Shown in pieces: positions 40,581 through 49,706 of a stretch of DNA of 64,000 nucleotides. Source of the DNA: Trueperella pyogenes (GTDB lineage Bacteria > Actinomycetota > Actinomycetes > Actinomycetales > Actinomycetaceae); the NCBI RefSeq assembly GCF_001070855.1, contig NZ_JVLH01000012.1, forward strand, positions 62,001-126,000, written 5' to 3'. A program made the position numbers and the translations under genes. The notes beneath the pieces were generated by a model that did not search any database, was not told the DNA's origin, and saw only the letters and a program-made list of their open reading frames with translations. Position 1 is the stretch's first letter. Each line of letters starts with the position of its first letter.

Positions 40581-41864
40581 ATGAAACAGTTTGATGCCGT
40601 CGACGTCATCCGCGTGAAGCGCGATGGCGGGAAACTGTCCACCGAAGAAATCCAGTGGACCATTGATGCCTACACGCGCGGGGTCATGAAAGACGAACAA
40701 ATGGCAGCGCTTGCCATGGCCGTCTTCCTGCGTGGAATGGATCGGGAAGAAATCGTCACCTGGACCCAGGCCATGATTGATTCCGGCGAACGTATGGATT
40801 TCGCTCGAATTGGCCGAGTGACCGCCGATAAGCACTCCACTGGCGGTGTCGGCGATAAGATCACCCTTCCTCTTGCACCCCTGGTTGCGTGCTTTGGCGT
40901 TGCCGTTCCGCAGCTTTCCGGCCGAGGCCTCGGCCACACAGGCGGAACCTTGGACAAACTCGAGGCCATCCCCGGCTGGCGTGCCGCTCTGTCTAACGAA
41001 GAGATCTACCATCAGCTGGGCGAAGGCTGCGGCGCTGTCATTTGCGCAGCGGGTGCGGGACTTGCCCCTGCAGATAAGAAGCTCTACGCGCTGCGCGATA
41101 TCACATCAACCGTCGATTGCATTCCGCTGATTGCTTCTTCGATCATGTCGAAGAAGATTGCCGAAGGCACCGATTCACTGGTCTTGGACGTTAAGGTTGG
41201 CAGCGGCGCATTCATGAAGGACATTGACAACGCCCGCGAGCTTGCCCGCACCATGGTGGACCTTGGACGAGACGCCGGTGTGAAGACCCAAGCGCTGCTC
41301 ACCGATATGTCGACCCCGCTGGGACTCAAGGTCGGTAATGCGCTTGAGGTTGAAGAATCCGTTGAGGTTCTGGCCGGCGGCGGTCCCGCAGATGTCGTGG
41401 AATTAACCGTTGAGCTTGCCCGGACCATGCTTTCCATGGCCGGTAAGAGCGATGTCGACGTCGAGGCCGCACTCAAGGACGGTCGTGCGATGGATACCTG
41501 GCGCGCAATGATCCGTGAGCAGGGGGGAGACCCCGATGCCGCGCTGCCGACCTCAACGCTGACCCACACTGTCACTGCCGAGGCCGATGGCTACCTTTCC
41601 GAAATGGATGCGCTCAGCGTGGGCGTGGCCTCGTGGAGGCTGGGTGCCGGACGAGCAGTCAAGGACGATCCGGTGCAGGCTGGTGCGGGTATTGAAATCC
41701 ATGCCAAGCCCGGCGACCAGGTCAAGGCAGGCCAACCGCTCTTTACCTTGCACACCGACGACGAATGGCGCATTCCCCGCGCTCTTGAAGCACTGGATGG
41801 GGGAGTGGTCATCAGCGAAACCGCACCCGCTCCTCGTCACATCATTTTGGACCGCGTGGGCTAA
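40581..41864 (+). CDS. deoA: Thymidine/pyrimidine-nucleoside phosphorylase
   Basis: A 427-residue enzyme that splits thymidine, deoxyuridine or uridine with phosphate into base and (deoxy)ribose-1-phosphate. The family signature SGRGLGHTGGTLDKLEAIPG is complete (about 113-132). The phosphate-binding KHSTGGVGDK (about 85-94) and VDCIPLIASSIMSKK are also seen. A C-terminal barrel-sandwich domain (about 340-427) is present. It acts on nucleosides imported by the upstream transporter and on the product of cdd. GAAGGA is upstream of ATG 40581. Confidence 0.95.
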   Translation: MKQFDAVDVIRVKRDGGKLSTEEIQWTIDAYTRGVMKDEQMAALAMAVFLRGMDREEIVTWTQAMIDSGERMDFARIGRVTADKHSTGGVGDKITLPLAPLVACFGVAVPQLSGRGLGHTGGTLDKLEAIPGWRAALSNEEIYHQLGEGCGAVICAAGAGLAPADKKLYALRDITSTVDCIPLIASSIMSKKIAEGTDSLVLDVKVGSGAFMKDIDNARELARTMVDLGRDAGVKTQALLTDMSTPLGLKVGNALEVEESVEVLAGGGPADVVELTVELARTMLSMAGKSDVDVEAALKDGRAMDTWRAMIREQGGDPDAALPTSTLTHTVTAEADGYLSEMDALSVGVASWRLGAGRAVKDDPVQAGAGIEIHAKPGDQVKAGQPLFTLHTDDEWRIPRALEALDGGVVISETAPAPRHIILDRVG

Positions 41865-41920
41865 GACTCATACCCGACCGAACAAGCGACACCACCACAC
41901 ACGTATTGGAGTAAACAAGC

Positions 41921-42628
41921 ATGAAATCGACACCGCACATCAACCCGACTGCCCCAATCGCGCCGACCATCTTGCTGCCCGGAGATCCGCTTCGCGCCAA
42001 GTTCATTGCCGAGACCTACCTTGAGGATGCGCAGCAATTCAACGCGGTGCGTAACATGCTGGGCTTCACCGGTACCTACCAGGGCACCCCGGTGTCCGTT
42101 ATGGGATCGGGTATGGGTATTCCTTCGATCTCGCTGTACGCGTGGGAACTCATCCATGTTTTTGGCTGCACGAAGCTGATCCGCGTGGGTACGTGTGGTG
42201 CACTCCAGCCGGGAATCAACCTTTACGATGTCGTCATCGCTCAAGGAGCATGCACGAACTCGAACTTCATCGATCAATACAACATCCCGGGAACCTATGC
42301 CCCCATTGGCTCCTACCGTCTGATCGAGGCTGTGCGCGAGAATGCAAAGGAAAAGGGAGTGACCACCCACGTGGGTAACGTCCTCTCCTCGGACACTTTC
42401 TACAATGCCGATCCGACCTTTAATGAGCGCTGGCAGAAGATGGGCATCATGGCCATTGAAATGGAGACTTCGGGCCTGTACGCGACTGCCGCCGAAGCCG
42501 GGGTTGAAGCTCTGGGAATCTTTACCGTCTCTGACTCGCTGGTGACCGGTGAAGAAACCACCGCACACGAGCGTCAGACCGCCTTCACCCAGATGATGGA
42601 AATTGCACTTCCTCTGGCGCAGATCTGA
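41921..42628 (+). CDS. deoD: Purine-nucleoside phosphorylase, DeoD type
   Basis: A 235-residue hexameric-class purine nucleoside phosphorylase. Motifs are LLPGDPLRAKFIAETYL (phosphate loop, about 18-34), SVMGSGMGIPSISLYAWEL, LIRVGTCGALQP, and the ribose/base site MAIEMETSGLYATAAEAG, ending with FTVSDSLVTGEETTAHER. The catalytic Asp is in VSDS. It converts (deoxy)adenosine, guanosine or inosine to base and (deoxy)ribose-1-phosphate. It lies 56 bases after deoA and 20 before deoC in the same direction. Confidence 0.95.
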   Translation: MKSTPHINPTAPIAPTILLPGDPLRAKFIAETYLEDAQQFNAVRNMLGFTGTYQGTPVSVMGSGMGIPSISLYAWELIHVFGCTKLIRVGTCGALQPGINLYDVVIAQGACTNSNFIDQYNIPGTYAPIGSYRLIEAVRENAKEKGVTTHVGNVLSSDTFYNADPTFNERWQKMGIMAIEMETSGLYATAAEAGVEALGIFTVSDSLVTGEETTAHERQTAFTQMMEIALPLAQI

Positions 42629-42648
42629 GGACCTGAAAAAGGAAAAGT

Positions 42649-43302
42649 ATGAAGAAGTCTGAAGTTGCACATCTGATCGACCACACGATCCTCAAGCCCG
42701 AGGCGACTAGTGCCGATGTCGCGCGGATTGTTGAGGAAGGTGCACGTTTTGGTACCTATTCCGTGTGCGTGTCCCCTTCGATGCTCCCGCTCGAGGTTCC
42801 TGAAGGACTCAAGGTTGCCTGCGTCGTGGGCTTTCCTTCGGGGGCAGTGAAGCCGAATGTCAAGGCTTACGAAGCCAAGCAGGCTATTGCCGATGGTGCT
42901 GACGAGATCGATATGGTCATCAATATTGCCCTGGCAAAAGAAGGCAAGTTTGATCAGGTCGAAGACGAAATCCGCGCGGTTCGAGCAGAGATCCCCGCGG
43001 GTAAGGTCCTGAAGGTCATCATCGAATCGGCTGCCCTGACCGATGAAGAAATCGTCGCAGTCTGCCGCGCGGCGGTCGCTGCCGGTGCAGATTTCGTCAA
43101 GACCTCAACCGGTTTCCACCCTGCAGGTGGAGCATCCGTACACGCAGTGAAGCTCATGCGTGAGACCGTTGGTGAGGGTGTGGGAGTGAAGGCCTCGGGC
43201 GGTATCCGCAATGCAGAGACCGCTGTCGCCATGATCAATGCCGGAGCAAACCGTTTGGGTGTGTCGGCGACCGCAGCAATTCTTGAAGGCCTTGAGGACT
43301 GA
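42649..43302 (+). CDS. deoC: Deoxyribose-phosphate aldolase
   Basis: A 217-residue class I aldolase cleaving 2-deoxyribose-5-phosphate to acetaldehyde and glyceraldehyde-3-phosphate. The Schiff-base Lys is in [16 protein letters not shown] (about 149). The second active-site Lys is in [11 protein letters not shown] (about 178). The N-terminus [12 protein letters not shown] is typical. It completes deoxynucleoside breakdown to central metabolism. AAAAGGAAAAG lies upstream of ATG 42649. Two bases separate it from the mutase gene. Confidence 0.96.
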   Translation: MKKSEVAHLIDHTILKPEATSADVARIVEEGARFGTYSVCVSPSMLPLEVPEGLKVACVVGFPSGAVKPNVKAYEAKQAIADGADEIDMVINIALAKEGKFDQVEDEIRAVRAEIPAGKVLKVIIESAALTDEEIVAVCRAAVAAGADFVKTSTGFHPAGGASVHAVKLMRETVGEGVGVKASGGIRNAETAVAMINAGANRLGVSATAAILEGLED

Positions 43303-43304
43303 AT

Positions 43305-44981
43305 ATGAACCTTATTGAACGTGCCCAACAGTGGGTTGATCACGATCCGGATCCCGTAACCGCCGAAGAGCTCGGATCATTGGTCCAAGCCGCTCGCGAA
43401 GGCGATCAGGACGCAGAACTCGAACTTGCACGTGCCATGAATGGTCCCTTGCAATTCGGTACTGCTGGCCTGCGTGGTGAGATCGGTGCCGGCGAGTCGC
43501 GGATGAACCTTGCGGTTGTTATCCGTGCGACGGCTGGCTTGTGTGCAGTGCTCCTCAAGCATGCTCCGCGCACTCCGCGTGTCGTCATCGGATGCGATGC
43601 CCGCTACGGTTCGGTTGACTTCGCTCACGCAGCCGCGCGTGTGGCCTCGGCAGCGGGATGCGAGGTGCTCTTGCTTCCCCTGATGAACCCAACTCCGCTC
43701 ACCGCTTTCTCGGTGCGCGAGCTGGACGCAGACGCGGGAATCATGGTGACCGCCTCGCACAATCCTCCTCGCGACAACGGCTACAAGGTCTATCTGGGCG
43801 GAACGGTCGTGACGGATGCCGGTCAGGGCGTCCAGATTGTTCCTCCCTTTGATGCAGAGATCGCCTCGGCGATTGCATCGGCCCCCTTTGCTGATCAAAT
43901 TGCACAAAATGATGAGCTCATCGTCAACGTGGATCCCCGCGAAGACTACATTGCCCGCGCAGCCTCGTTGGCCTCGGGAAGCTCTGAAAGCAAGGCGGAC
44001 CTGGGGATTACTCTGACGGGAATGCACGGTGTGGGCGCTGCACTCACCAAGAAGGTCCTAGAAGAAGCCGGCTTCACCAATGTCACTCTGGTTGCCGAGC
44101 AGGCCGATCCGGATCCTGATTTTCCGACCGTCTCCTTCCCGAACCCGGAAGAACCTGGGGCGTTGGACCTGGCAATCGCGAACGCCGCCGAGCACGGATC
44201 GGATCTGATCATTGCTGTTGATCCCGATGCTGACCGCTGTGCGCTCGCTGTTCCCGACAGTGAATCTGCGACCGGCTGGCGTCAGCTCTCCGGTGATGAG
44301 ATCGGATCATTGCTGGGTGAATTCCGTGCTCAGAGCGCACCTTCTGACGCGGTTTTTGCGAACTCGATTGTCTCCTCGCGACTTTTGGGCAAGATCGCTG
44401 AGGGGCGCGGCTTGAAGTACCAGCACACGCTGACCGGCTTTAAGTGGATTGCCCGCGTTCCTGGCCTCTACTTCGGCTACGAGGAAGCAATCGGTTTCTG
44501 CCCCGATCCTTCGCGTGTACGCGATAAGGACGGTATTGCAACATCCGTCGTCGCAGCCTCCCTTTTCGCGCAGCTCAAGGCTCAGGGCCGCAGTGCGAAG
44601 GATGAATTGGAACGCATGGCACGCCTGTATGGCCTGCACGTGACCGCTCCCTTGACCTTCCGTGTCGATCGACTGGAGCTTATTGCTGAAGGAATGCAGC
44701 GCCTGCGTGCTCAGCCGCCGACAACCCTTGCCGGTGCTGAGGTTGAAGGCGTCGTGGACCTATCGAAGGGGTGGGACGGCCTTCCAGGAACAGATGCGCT
44801 GATGGTCACCACCACCGCTGGAGACCGCGTGATCGCTCGTCCTTCGGGCACCGAACCTAAGCTCAAGTGCTATCTGGAAGTGATTCTTCCCGTTGAGGAA
44901 GGAGCCGAGGTCCCTTGGGAAGCCGCTCGCGCTCGCCTAGAGAGCATCAAGGCTGAGTTTGGCGCTGCGATCGGGATCTAA
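43305..44981 (+). CDS. Phospho-sugar mutase (phosphoglucomutase/phosphopentomutase)
   Basis: A 558-residue alpha-D-phosphohexomutase-family enzyme of the PGM2/PgcA type. All four signatures are present: the phosphoserine loop MVTASHNPPRDNGYKVY (about 147-163), the metal loop DPDADRCALAV, the sugar-specificity loop FGYEEAIGF, and the phosphate-binding loop RPSGTEPKLKCYLEV. Family members interconvert 1- and 6-phosphohexoses, or 1- and 5-phosphopentoses. Directly after deoC, the second activity is most likely: it would convert the (deoxy)ribose-1-phosphate from DeoA/DeoD into the 5-phosphate. No separate deoB is present. Last gene of the operon. Confidence 0.9.
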   Translation: MNLIERAQQWVDHDPDPVTAEELGSLVQAAREGDQDAELELARAMNGPLQFGTAGLRGEIGAGESRMNLAVVIRATAGLCAVLLKHAPRTPRVVIGCDARYGSVDFAHAAARVASAAGCEVLLLPLMNPTPLTAFSVRELDADAGIMVTASHNPPRDNGYKVYLGGTVVTDAGQGVQIVPPFDAEIASAIASAPFADQIAQNDELIVNVDPREDYIARAASLASGSSESKADLGITLTGMHGVGAALTKKVLEEAGFTNVTLVAEQADPDPDFPTVSFPNPEEPGALDLAIANAAEHGSDLIIAVDPDADRCALAVPDSESATGWRQLSGDEIGSLLGEFRAQSAPSDAVFANSIVSSRLLGKIAEGRGLKYQHTLTGFKWIARVPGLYFGYEEAIGFCPDPSRVRDKDGIATSVVAASLFAQLKAQGRSAKDELERMARLYGLHVTAPLTFRVDRLELIAEGMQRLRAQPPTTLAGAEVEGVVDLSKGWDGLPGTDALMVTTTAGDRVIARPSGTEPKLKCYLEVILPVEEGAEVPWEAARARLESIKAEFGAAIGI

Positions 44982-45042
44982 ATAGGTTCCGAGGCCGCAG
45001 TTGCTGAGCCGTGCGCACAGTAGCCGCGGCGCGAAAAACCTT

Positions 45043-45074
45043 TGGTGGGTGTCGCATGTGGGCGGCACCCACCA
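45043..45074 (+). terminator. Terminator at the end of the nucleoside operon
   Basis: The 13-base arms at 45043-45055 and 45062-45074 pair with one G-U around ATGTGG. GTCTTATTC follows, a weak T-rich tail. Confidence 0.75.
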
Positions 45075-45194
45075 GTCTTATTCGCTTCCTTGCGATGCAA
45101 CTGTCTGGGAATCGCTGTTCCATTATTGATCGCTCTATTTCCACTTGTGCGCGGTTGACTCGCGGCAAACAATTGAGGCTGGCAGGATAAAGGT

Positions 45195-46679
45195 GTGAGC
45201 GAAGAACACACCGCATCAGATACGCAGCCGCAAGATTTTCACGATCATCTGCTTTTGCAAGCCTTCGCGTGGGATCTCCCCGCCGATCAAAGCCTGTGGA
45301 GGAGCATTGCCGCTTCGGCCCAGGACCTTGCGGATCTGGGAATTGAAGGTGTCTGGCTTCCGCCCGCCTATAAGGGCTATATGGGACGCGAAGATGTCGG
45401 CTACGGCGTCTACGACATGTATGACTTGGGTGAGTTCGACCAAAAGGGAAGCGTCGGGACAAAGTACGGGACAAAGGAAGAGTATCTGGCTGCCATTGAT
45501 GCCCTTCATGCCGCTGGTATTCACGTAATCGCCGATATTGTCTTTAACCATCGCCTGGGTGGGGATGAGACCGAAGACGTTCGAGCTCGCAGGGTTGATC
45601 CGGGGAACCGAATGCAGGTGATCTCCGATGAAGAAACGATCCGAGCATGGACCCGTTTTACTTTCCCAGGTCGGGCTGGAGCTTATTCCGATTTCCAATG
45701 GGATTGGCAATGCTTCAACGGTATTGATTGGGATGAAAACACGAAGAGCAATGCTGTTTGGCTTTTCGACGGTAAAGAATGGGACCCGACTGCCGGTGAG
45801 GAGTTAGGCAACTACGACTACCTCATGGGCTGCGATGTCGATGTCTCTTCACCGCAGGTTAATGAGGAATTAGACCGCTGGGGCCGCTGGTACATCGAAA
45901 CTACGGGCGTCGATGCCCTGCGCTTGGATGCCGTTAAACACATCGGTTCAGATTTCTTTGTGCGCTGGCTGCCAAATTTACGTGAAGCAACCGGTAAACT
46001 TCTTCCCGCTGTAGGGGAGTACTGGAGCTACGATGTGGGGCAGCTGTGCTCCTACCTTGACCGGGTCCCCGATGTTGCGCTCTTTGATGTCCCACTGCAT
46101 TTTCACTTCCACGAGGCTTCTGTCTCGGATGGAAATTTTGATCTTTCGCAGCTTTTTGCCAATACCTTGGTTGGGACTCGTCCAGAATTGGCCGTCACTT
46201 TCGTGGAAAACCACGACACACAACCGGGACAATCACTAGAGTCCACCGTTGCTCCTTGGTTCAAGCTTTCTGCTTACGCCTTGATTTTGCTGCGTGATAG
46301 TGGAGTGCCCTGCGTCTTTTGGGGAGACCTTCTGGGCAGTGGTGATTCTCTTCCTGCTGTGAGTGAATTGCCTTTTCTTATGCGCGTGCGGAAGGAGGCC
46401 GCCCAAGGCCCGCAATTCGACGCATTTGATGATCCCGATGTCGTCGGTTTTTCTCGCCAGGGAATCGAAGGCGACCCATCGACTGGCTGCGCCGTCATCC
46501 TTTCAGACCGCCTTGCCGGCGAGAAGCGTCTATTCCTAGGAAACTGGCGCGCGGGTGAGACCTGGGTGTGCGCTATTGGCGAGCACCCGGCCGTCGTTAT
46601 CGAAGAAGACGGGTGGGCAACTTTCCCGGTTTCCGACGGTGGCCTTTCCGTTTACTTTCCCGAGGCCGCGCGCCTGTAA
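45195..46679 (+). CDS. Cytoplasmic alpha-amylase, GH13 family
   Basis: A 494-residue glycoside hydrolase family 13 enzyme without a signal peptide, of the subfamily of intracellular bacterial alpha-amylases. Conserved regions: DIVFNHRLGGDE (region I), GVDALRLDAVKHI (catalytic Asp nucleophile), AVGEYWSYD (Glu acid/base) and VTFVENHDTQPGQ (Asp). The early LQAFAWDLP..LWRSI segment is typical of the group. It would degrade internal glycogen or imported maltodextrins. GTG start, close behind AAAGG. It converges on the TetR gene with 11 bases between the stops. Confidence 0.9.
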   Translation: MSEEHTASDTQPQDFHDHLLLQAFAWDLPADQSLWRSIAASAQDLADLGIEGVWLPPAYKGYMGREDVGYGVYDMYDLGEFDQKGSVGTKYGTKEEYLAAIDALHAAGIHVIADIVFNHRLGGDETEDVRARRVDPGNRMQVISDEETIRAWTRFTFPGRAGAYSDFQWDWQCFNGIDWDENTKSNAVWLFDGKEWDPTAGEELGNYDYLMGCDVDVSSPQVNEELDRWGRWYIETTGVDALRLDAVKHIGSDFFVRWLPNLREATGKLLPAVGEYWSYDVGQLCSYLDRVPDVALFDVPLHFHFHEASVSDGNFDLSQLFANTLVGTRPELAVTFVENHDTQPGQSLESTVAPWFKLSAYALILLRDSGVPCVFWGDLLGSGDSLPAVSELPFLMRVRKEAAQGPQFDAFDDPDVVGFSRQGIEGDPSTGCAVILSDRLAGEKRLFLGNWRAGETWVCAIGEHPAVVIEEDGWATFPVSDGGLSVYFPEAARL

Positions 46680-46690
46680 GGGGAGAACTG

Positions 46691-47323
46691 CTACTTGGCC
46701 TCGTCTGCGGAAGTCATGAGGACGGGGGAGGGGCGCAGATTGCGCATACCGTTCCACACAAGGTTGACGACGTGCGAGGCGACCTCTTCCTTGCTCATTC
46801 GACGCTCGTCAAGCCACCACTGTCCCACCTGTGCAATGAGGCCGACAAGCATTTGCGCATACAGGGGAGCCCACTTGGGATCCATATGTGCGTGAGAAAA
46901 CTGCTCGGCCAAGAGATGCTCAACCTTAATAGCGACATCTCCAAGCAGTGAAGAGTAAGAGCCGGACGTTGAATTCTGCGGGGCATCACGCACCAGGATT
47001 CGGAAACCATCCGTATGAGATTCGATGTAGCTCAGCAAGGCAAGTGCTGAATCCTCAAGGATCATTCGCGGGCGCTTATGGGAATCCAGAGCGGCTTCCA
47101 ATGCACTCATGAGTGCCTGGACTTCCCGGTCGACGATCACGGCGTAGAGGCCTTCTTTTCCCCCGAAATGTTCATAGATGACGGGTTTTGAAATCTTTGC
47201 GTGAGTGGCAATTTCCTCGACGCTGGTGCCGTCGAATCCCTTTGCGGCAAAAGTCGCACGTCCCACGGCAACCAATTGCTCGCGACGCGCAAAAGCGCTC
47301 ATTCTCATCCGCTTCTCGGCCAT
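46691..47323 (-). CDS. TetR-family transcriptional regulator
   Basis: A 210-residue one-component regulator. The N-terminal helix-turn-helix is FARREQLVAVGRATFAAKGFDGTSVEEIATHAKISKPVIYEHFGGKEGLYAVI (positions about 11-63), a standard TetR N domain. The C-terminal ligand domain shows no recognisable specificity, though WWLDERRMSKEEVASHVVNLVWNGMRNL resembles TetR proteins of actinobacterial lipid or stress regulators. It is flanked by a convergent amylase gene and a divergent tRNA/glmU block, so its target is not evident. Start ATG 47323 has a weak ribosome-binding site. Confidence 0.9.
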   Translation of the reverse strand: MAEKRMRMSAFARREQLVAVGRATFAAKGFDGTSVEEIATHAKISKPVIYEHFGGKEGLYAVIVDREVQALMSALEAALDSHKRPRMILEDSALALLSYIESHTDGFRILVRDAPQNSTSGSYSSLLGDVAIKVEHLLAEQFSHAHMDPKWAPLYAQMLVGLIAQVGQWWLDERRMSKEEVASHVVNLVWNGMRNLRPSPVLMTSADEAK

Positions 47324-47403
47324 GTCTTAACCGTACACGCAGACGGTGTTGGAGGTTCTAGATGGCATAACACGGTGTGTTTATGGCACAATCTATGTGT
47401 CCT

Positions 47404-47474
47404 TCCGCCTTGGTGTAACGGCAGCACAGAGGTTTTTGGTGCCTTTAGTCTAGGTTCGAATCCTAGGGGCGGAG
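47404..47474 (+). tRNA. tRNA-Gln (anticodon TTG)
   Basis: A 71-base cloverleaf. Acceptor TCCGCCT (47404-47410) pairs with GGGCGGA (47467-47473). D stem GTG/CAC. Anticodon stem GAGGT/GCCTT encloses TTTTGGT with anticodon TTG (47436-47438). T stem CTAGG/CCTAG with TTCGAAT. Discriminator G; CCA is not encoded. It lies 29 bases before the glmU-like gene. Confidence 0.95.
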
Positions 47475-47503
47475 CTCAGGATGAGCGCGCGTGAAAGGGC
47501 GAC

Positions 47504-48535
47504 ATGACTACTCCCACAGCAGTGATTGTTCTGGCCGCCGGCGCTGGAACCCGAATGAAGTCCTCCCTTCCCAAGGTTGTTCATCCAGTCGTCGGGCGTT
47601 CAATGATTGGCCACGCACTGCACGCAGCTGCGGGGACTCACCCCGATCATCTTGTTGCGGTTGTCCGTCACCAGCGCGAACTCGTCGCTGCGGAAATCCT
47701 GCGCAATAACCCCGATGTGATCATTGCAGACCAGGATGATATTCCCGGAACCGGTCGAGCGGTGCAATGTGCTCTTGATGAGCTTCTACGCCGTGGTCAT
47801 AGTCTTTCGGGCACGATCCTGGTGACCTACGGTGATGTCCCCATGCTTGATGCAGACACCCTGAATGCTCTTCTTCGCTCTCATAATGAGCGCGGTGCAA
47901 CGGTGTCAGTGCTGACGACCATTGTCGATGATCCCACAGGCTACGGGCGGATTATTCGTGATGAGACAAGCGGTGATGTCTGTCGAATCGTCGAACAAAA
48001 AGATGCATCTGAAGCAGAGCGTCAGATCAGCGAAATCAATGCTGGGATCTACGCATTTGATGGCGAGTTCCTTCGCGATGCTTTGATGCACGTTGGGACC
48101 AATAACAATCAGGGTGAGGTTTACCTCACGGATGTCCTTGCCCAGGCATACCAGGCGGACCGCGTAACAAACGGTGTTGTTCTTGACGACCAATGGTTGG
48201 CGCAGGGCTGCAACGACCGTGTCCAGCTTGCCGAATTGGCCGCAGAAATGAACCGTAGGATCTGCGTGGGACATATGCGTGCGGGCGTTTCCATTGTGGA
48301 TCCCTCAAGCACATGGATCGAATGCGATGTCCGCATTGATGCAGATACGACGATCTATCCCAATACTGTTCTGCGCGGTCGTACCGAGATCGCCACGGGC
48401 TGTGAAATTGGCCCGGGAACAACACTGACGAATGCGCAGGTCGGGCCAGGGTGCCGAGTACCTGCCGCCTGGGTCAGTAACACACGCCTAGAAGGCGATA
48501 CGATAGTAACGCCTTTTACTTCGATCGAACGGTGA
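47504..48535 (+). CDS. glmU: UDP-GlcNAc pyrophosphorylase, GlmU lacking most of the acetyltransferase domain
   Basis: This 343-residue GlmU-like enzyme would make UDP-GlcNAc from GlcNAc-1-phosphate and UTP for peptidoglycan. The uridyltransferase domain is complete: VLAAGAGTRMKSSLPKVVHPV (about 9-29), TGRAVQCAL, VTYGDVPMLD, GYGRIIRD, VEQKDAS and EINAGIYAFD. Ordinary GlmU is about 450-490 residues, with a left-handed beta-helix acetyltransferase domain. Here that helix begins (CDVRIDADTTIYPNTVL..., about 265) but stops after about three coils at VTPFTSIER. The His/Tyr/Asn/Lys acetyl-CoA site is therefore absent. The stop is followed by 53 noncoding bases and prs, and no residual acetyltransferase sequence is visible in other frames. 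The order glmU-prs-rplY is the usual one. Confidence 0.85.
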   Translation: MTTPTAVIVLAAGAGTRMKSSLPKVVHPVVGRSMIGHALHAAAGTHPDHLVAVVRHQRELVAAEILRNNPDVIIADQDDIPGTGRAVQCALDELLRRGHSLSGTILVTYGDVPMLDADTLNALLRSHNERGATVSVLTTIVDDPTGYGRIIRDETSGDVCRIVEQKDASEAERQISEINAGIYAFDGEFLRDALMHVGTNNNQGEVYLTDVLAQAYQADRVTNGVVLDDQWLAQGCNDRVQLAELAAEMNRRICVGHMRAGVSIVDPSSTWIECDVRIDADTTIYPNTVLRGRTEIATGCEIGPGTTLTNAQVGPGCRVPAAWVSNTRLEGDTIVTPFTSIER

Positions 48536-48588
48536 ATAAGGATACTGCTCGACGAAAAAAGTCCGCATAAACGGGAGGGACATACCGC

Positions 48589-49569
48589 ATGACGGGGCTG
48601 GTAACCAGCGGTGAAAAGCGTCTGGTTCTTGTATCGGGTCGAGCACACATTGAACTCGCCCAGCAGGTTGGCGAAGAGTTGGGTTGCGGGGTTTCTCCGA
48701 CGACCGCCTATGACTTTGCCAGTGGGGAAACCTACGTTCGTTTTAACGAATCAGTACGTGGTGCGGATGTCTTCGTCCTGCAATCGCATACCGGTGAAGT
48801 GAATAAGTGGCTGATGGAGCAGCTCTTGATGATCGATGCAGCGAAGCGAGCATCGGCCAAGCGCATTACCGCAGTCGCCCCCTATTACCCCTACGCGCGC
48901 CAGGATAAGAAACACCTGGGGCGCGAACCTATTTCTGCCCGCCTTATTGCTGATCTGTACAAGACGGCAGGTGCGGATCGCATCATGAGTGTTGACCTGC
49001 ACGCTTCGCAGGAACAGGGTTTCTTTGATGGTCCGGTTGACCACCTCTGGGCGATGCCCGTCCTGGTTGACTACGTGCGCTCGCACGTTGATCTGTCCAA
49101 TGTCTGCATGGTCTCGCCCGACGCCGGTCGTATTCGTGTCGCGGAGAAGTGGTCAGCAAAGCTGGGTGGATGCCCCTTGGCTTTCGTCCACAAGACTCGC
49201 GATACCACCCGTCCCAACGTAGCTGTTGCTAACCGCGTTGTTGGCGATGTTGCGGGTAAGCAGTGTGTGATGGTCGATGACATGATCGACACCGCCGGCA
49301 CCATTTCTGAGGCTGTCAAGGTTGTGATGAATGCGGGTGCCTCCTCCGTTATCGTTGCTGCAACCCACGGTATTTTGTCCGATCCTGCAGCTCAGCGTCT
49401 TTCCGAATGTGGTGCGCAGGAAGTGATCGTTACCGACACCCTGCCCATTGCACTTGAGAAGCGTTTCGATAAGCTGACAATCCTGCCGATTGCTCCTCTG
49501 CTTGCACGTGCAATCCGTGAGGTTTTCGACGATGGATCGGTCACATCTCTCTTTGATGGGGTCGCCTGA
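48589..49569 (+). CDS. prs: Ribose-phosphate pyrophosphokinase (PRPP synthetase)
   Basis: A 326-residue class I PRPP synthetase, source of PRPP for nucleotides, histidine and tryptophan. Motifs: RFNESVRGADVFVLQS (about 46-61), APYYPYARQDKKHLGREPISARLIADL (catalytic/ATP flag, in the region about 99-125), VSVDLHASQEQGFFD-like MSVDLHASQEQGFF, and the PRPP loop CVMVDDMIDTAGTI (about 226-239). GGGAGGG is upstream of ATG 48589. It feeds the trp locus of this same window, since TrpD uses PRPP. Confidence 0.96.
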   Translation: MTGLVTSGEKRLVLVSGRAHIELAQQVGEELGCGVSPTTAYDFASGETYVRFNESVRGADVFVLQSHTGEVNKWLMEQLLMIDAAKRASAKRITAVAPYYPYARQDKKHLGREPISARLIADLYKTAGADRIMSVDLHASQEQGFFDGPVDHLWAMPVLVDYVRSHVDLSNVCMVSPDAGRIRVAEKWSAKLGGCPLAFVHKTRDTTRPNVAVANRVVGDVAGKQCVMVDDMIDTAGTISEAVKVVMNAGASSVIVAATHGILSDPAAQRLSECGAQEVIVTDTLPIALEKRFDKLTILPIAPLLARAIREVFDDGSVTSLFDGVA

Positions 49570-49610
49570 GGCCTCAAAACGCGCTATTCTGGCTAGGTTG
49601 CTCCGGCGAG

Positions 49611-49624
49611 GGCGCGAAAGCGCC
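49611..49624 (+). other. GGCGC-GAAA-GCGCC hairpin upstream of rplY
   Basis: A 5-bp stem with a GAAA tetraloop lies 41 bases after the prs stop, in the 137-base spacer before rplY. It could belong to the prs 3' end or the rplY leader. No promoter boxes are certain. Confidence 0.4.
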
Positions 49625-49706
49625 GTTATCGACAGGGCTTTCTGTAGGGTTATCCTTCAGATTCCTAGCGCCGGTGCGTGGAATGAACTATATGAAGGAG
49701 GCTCTC

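Noticed and set aside
48536-48588. Frameshift that would rescue the GlmU acetyltransferase domain
   Set aside because: Only 53 bases separate the stop from prs, and no beta-helix hexapeptide pattern is visible in any frame.
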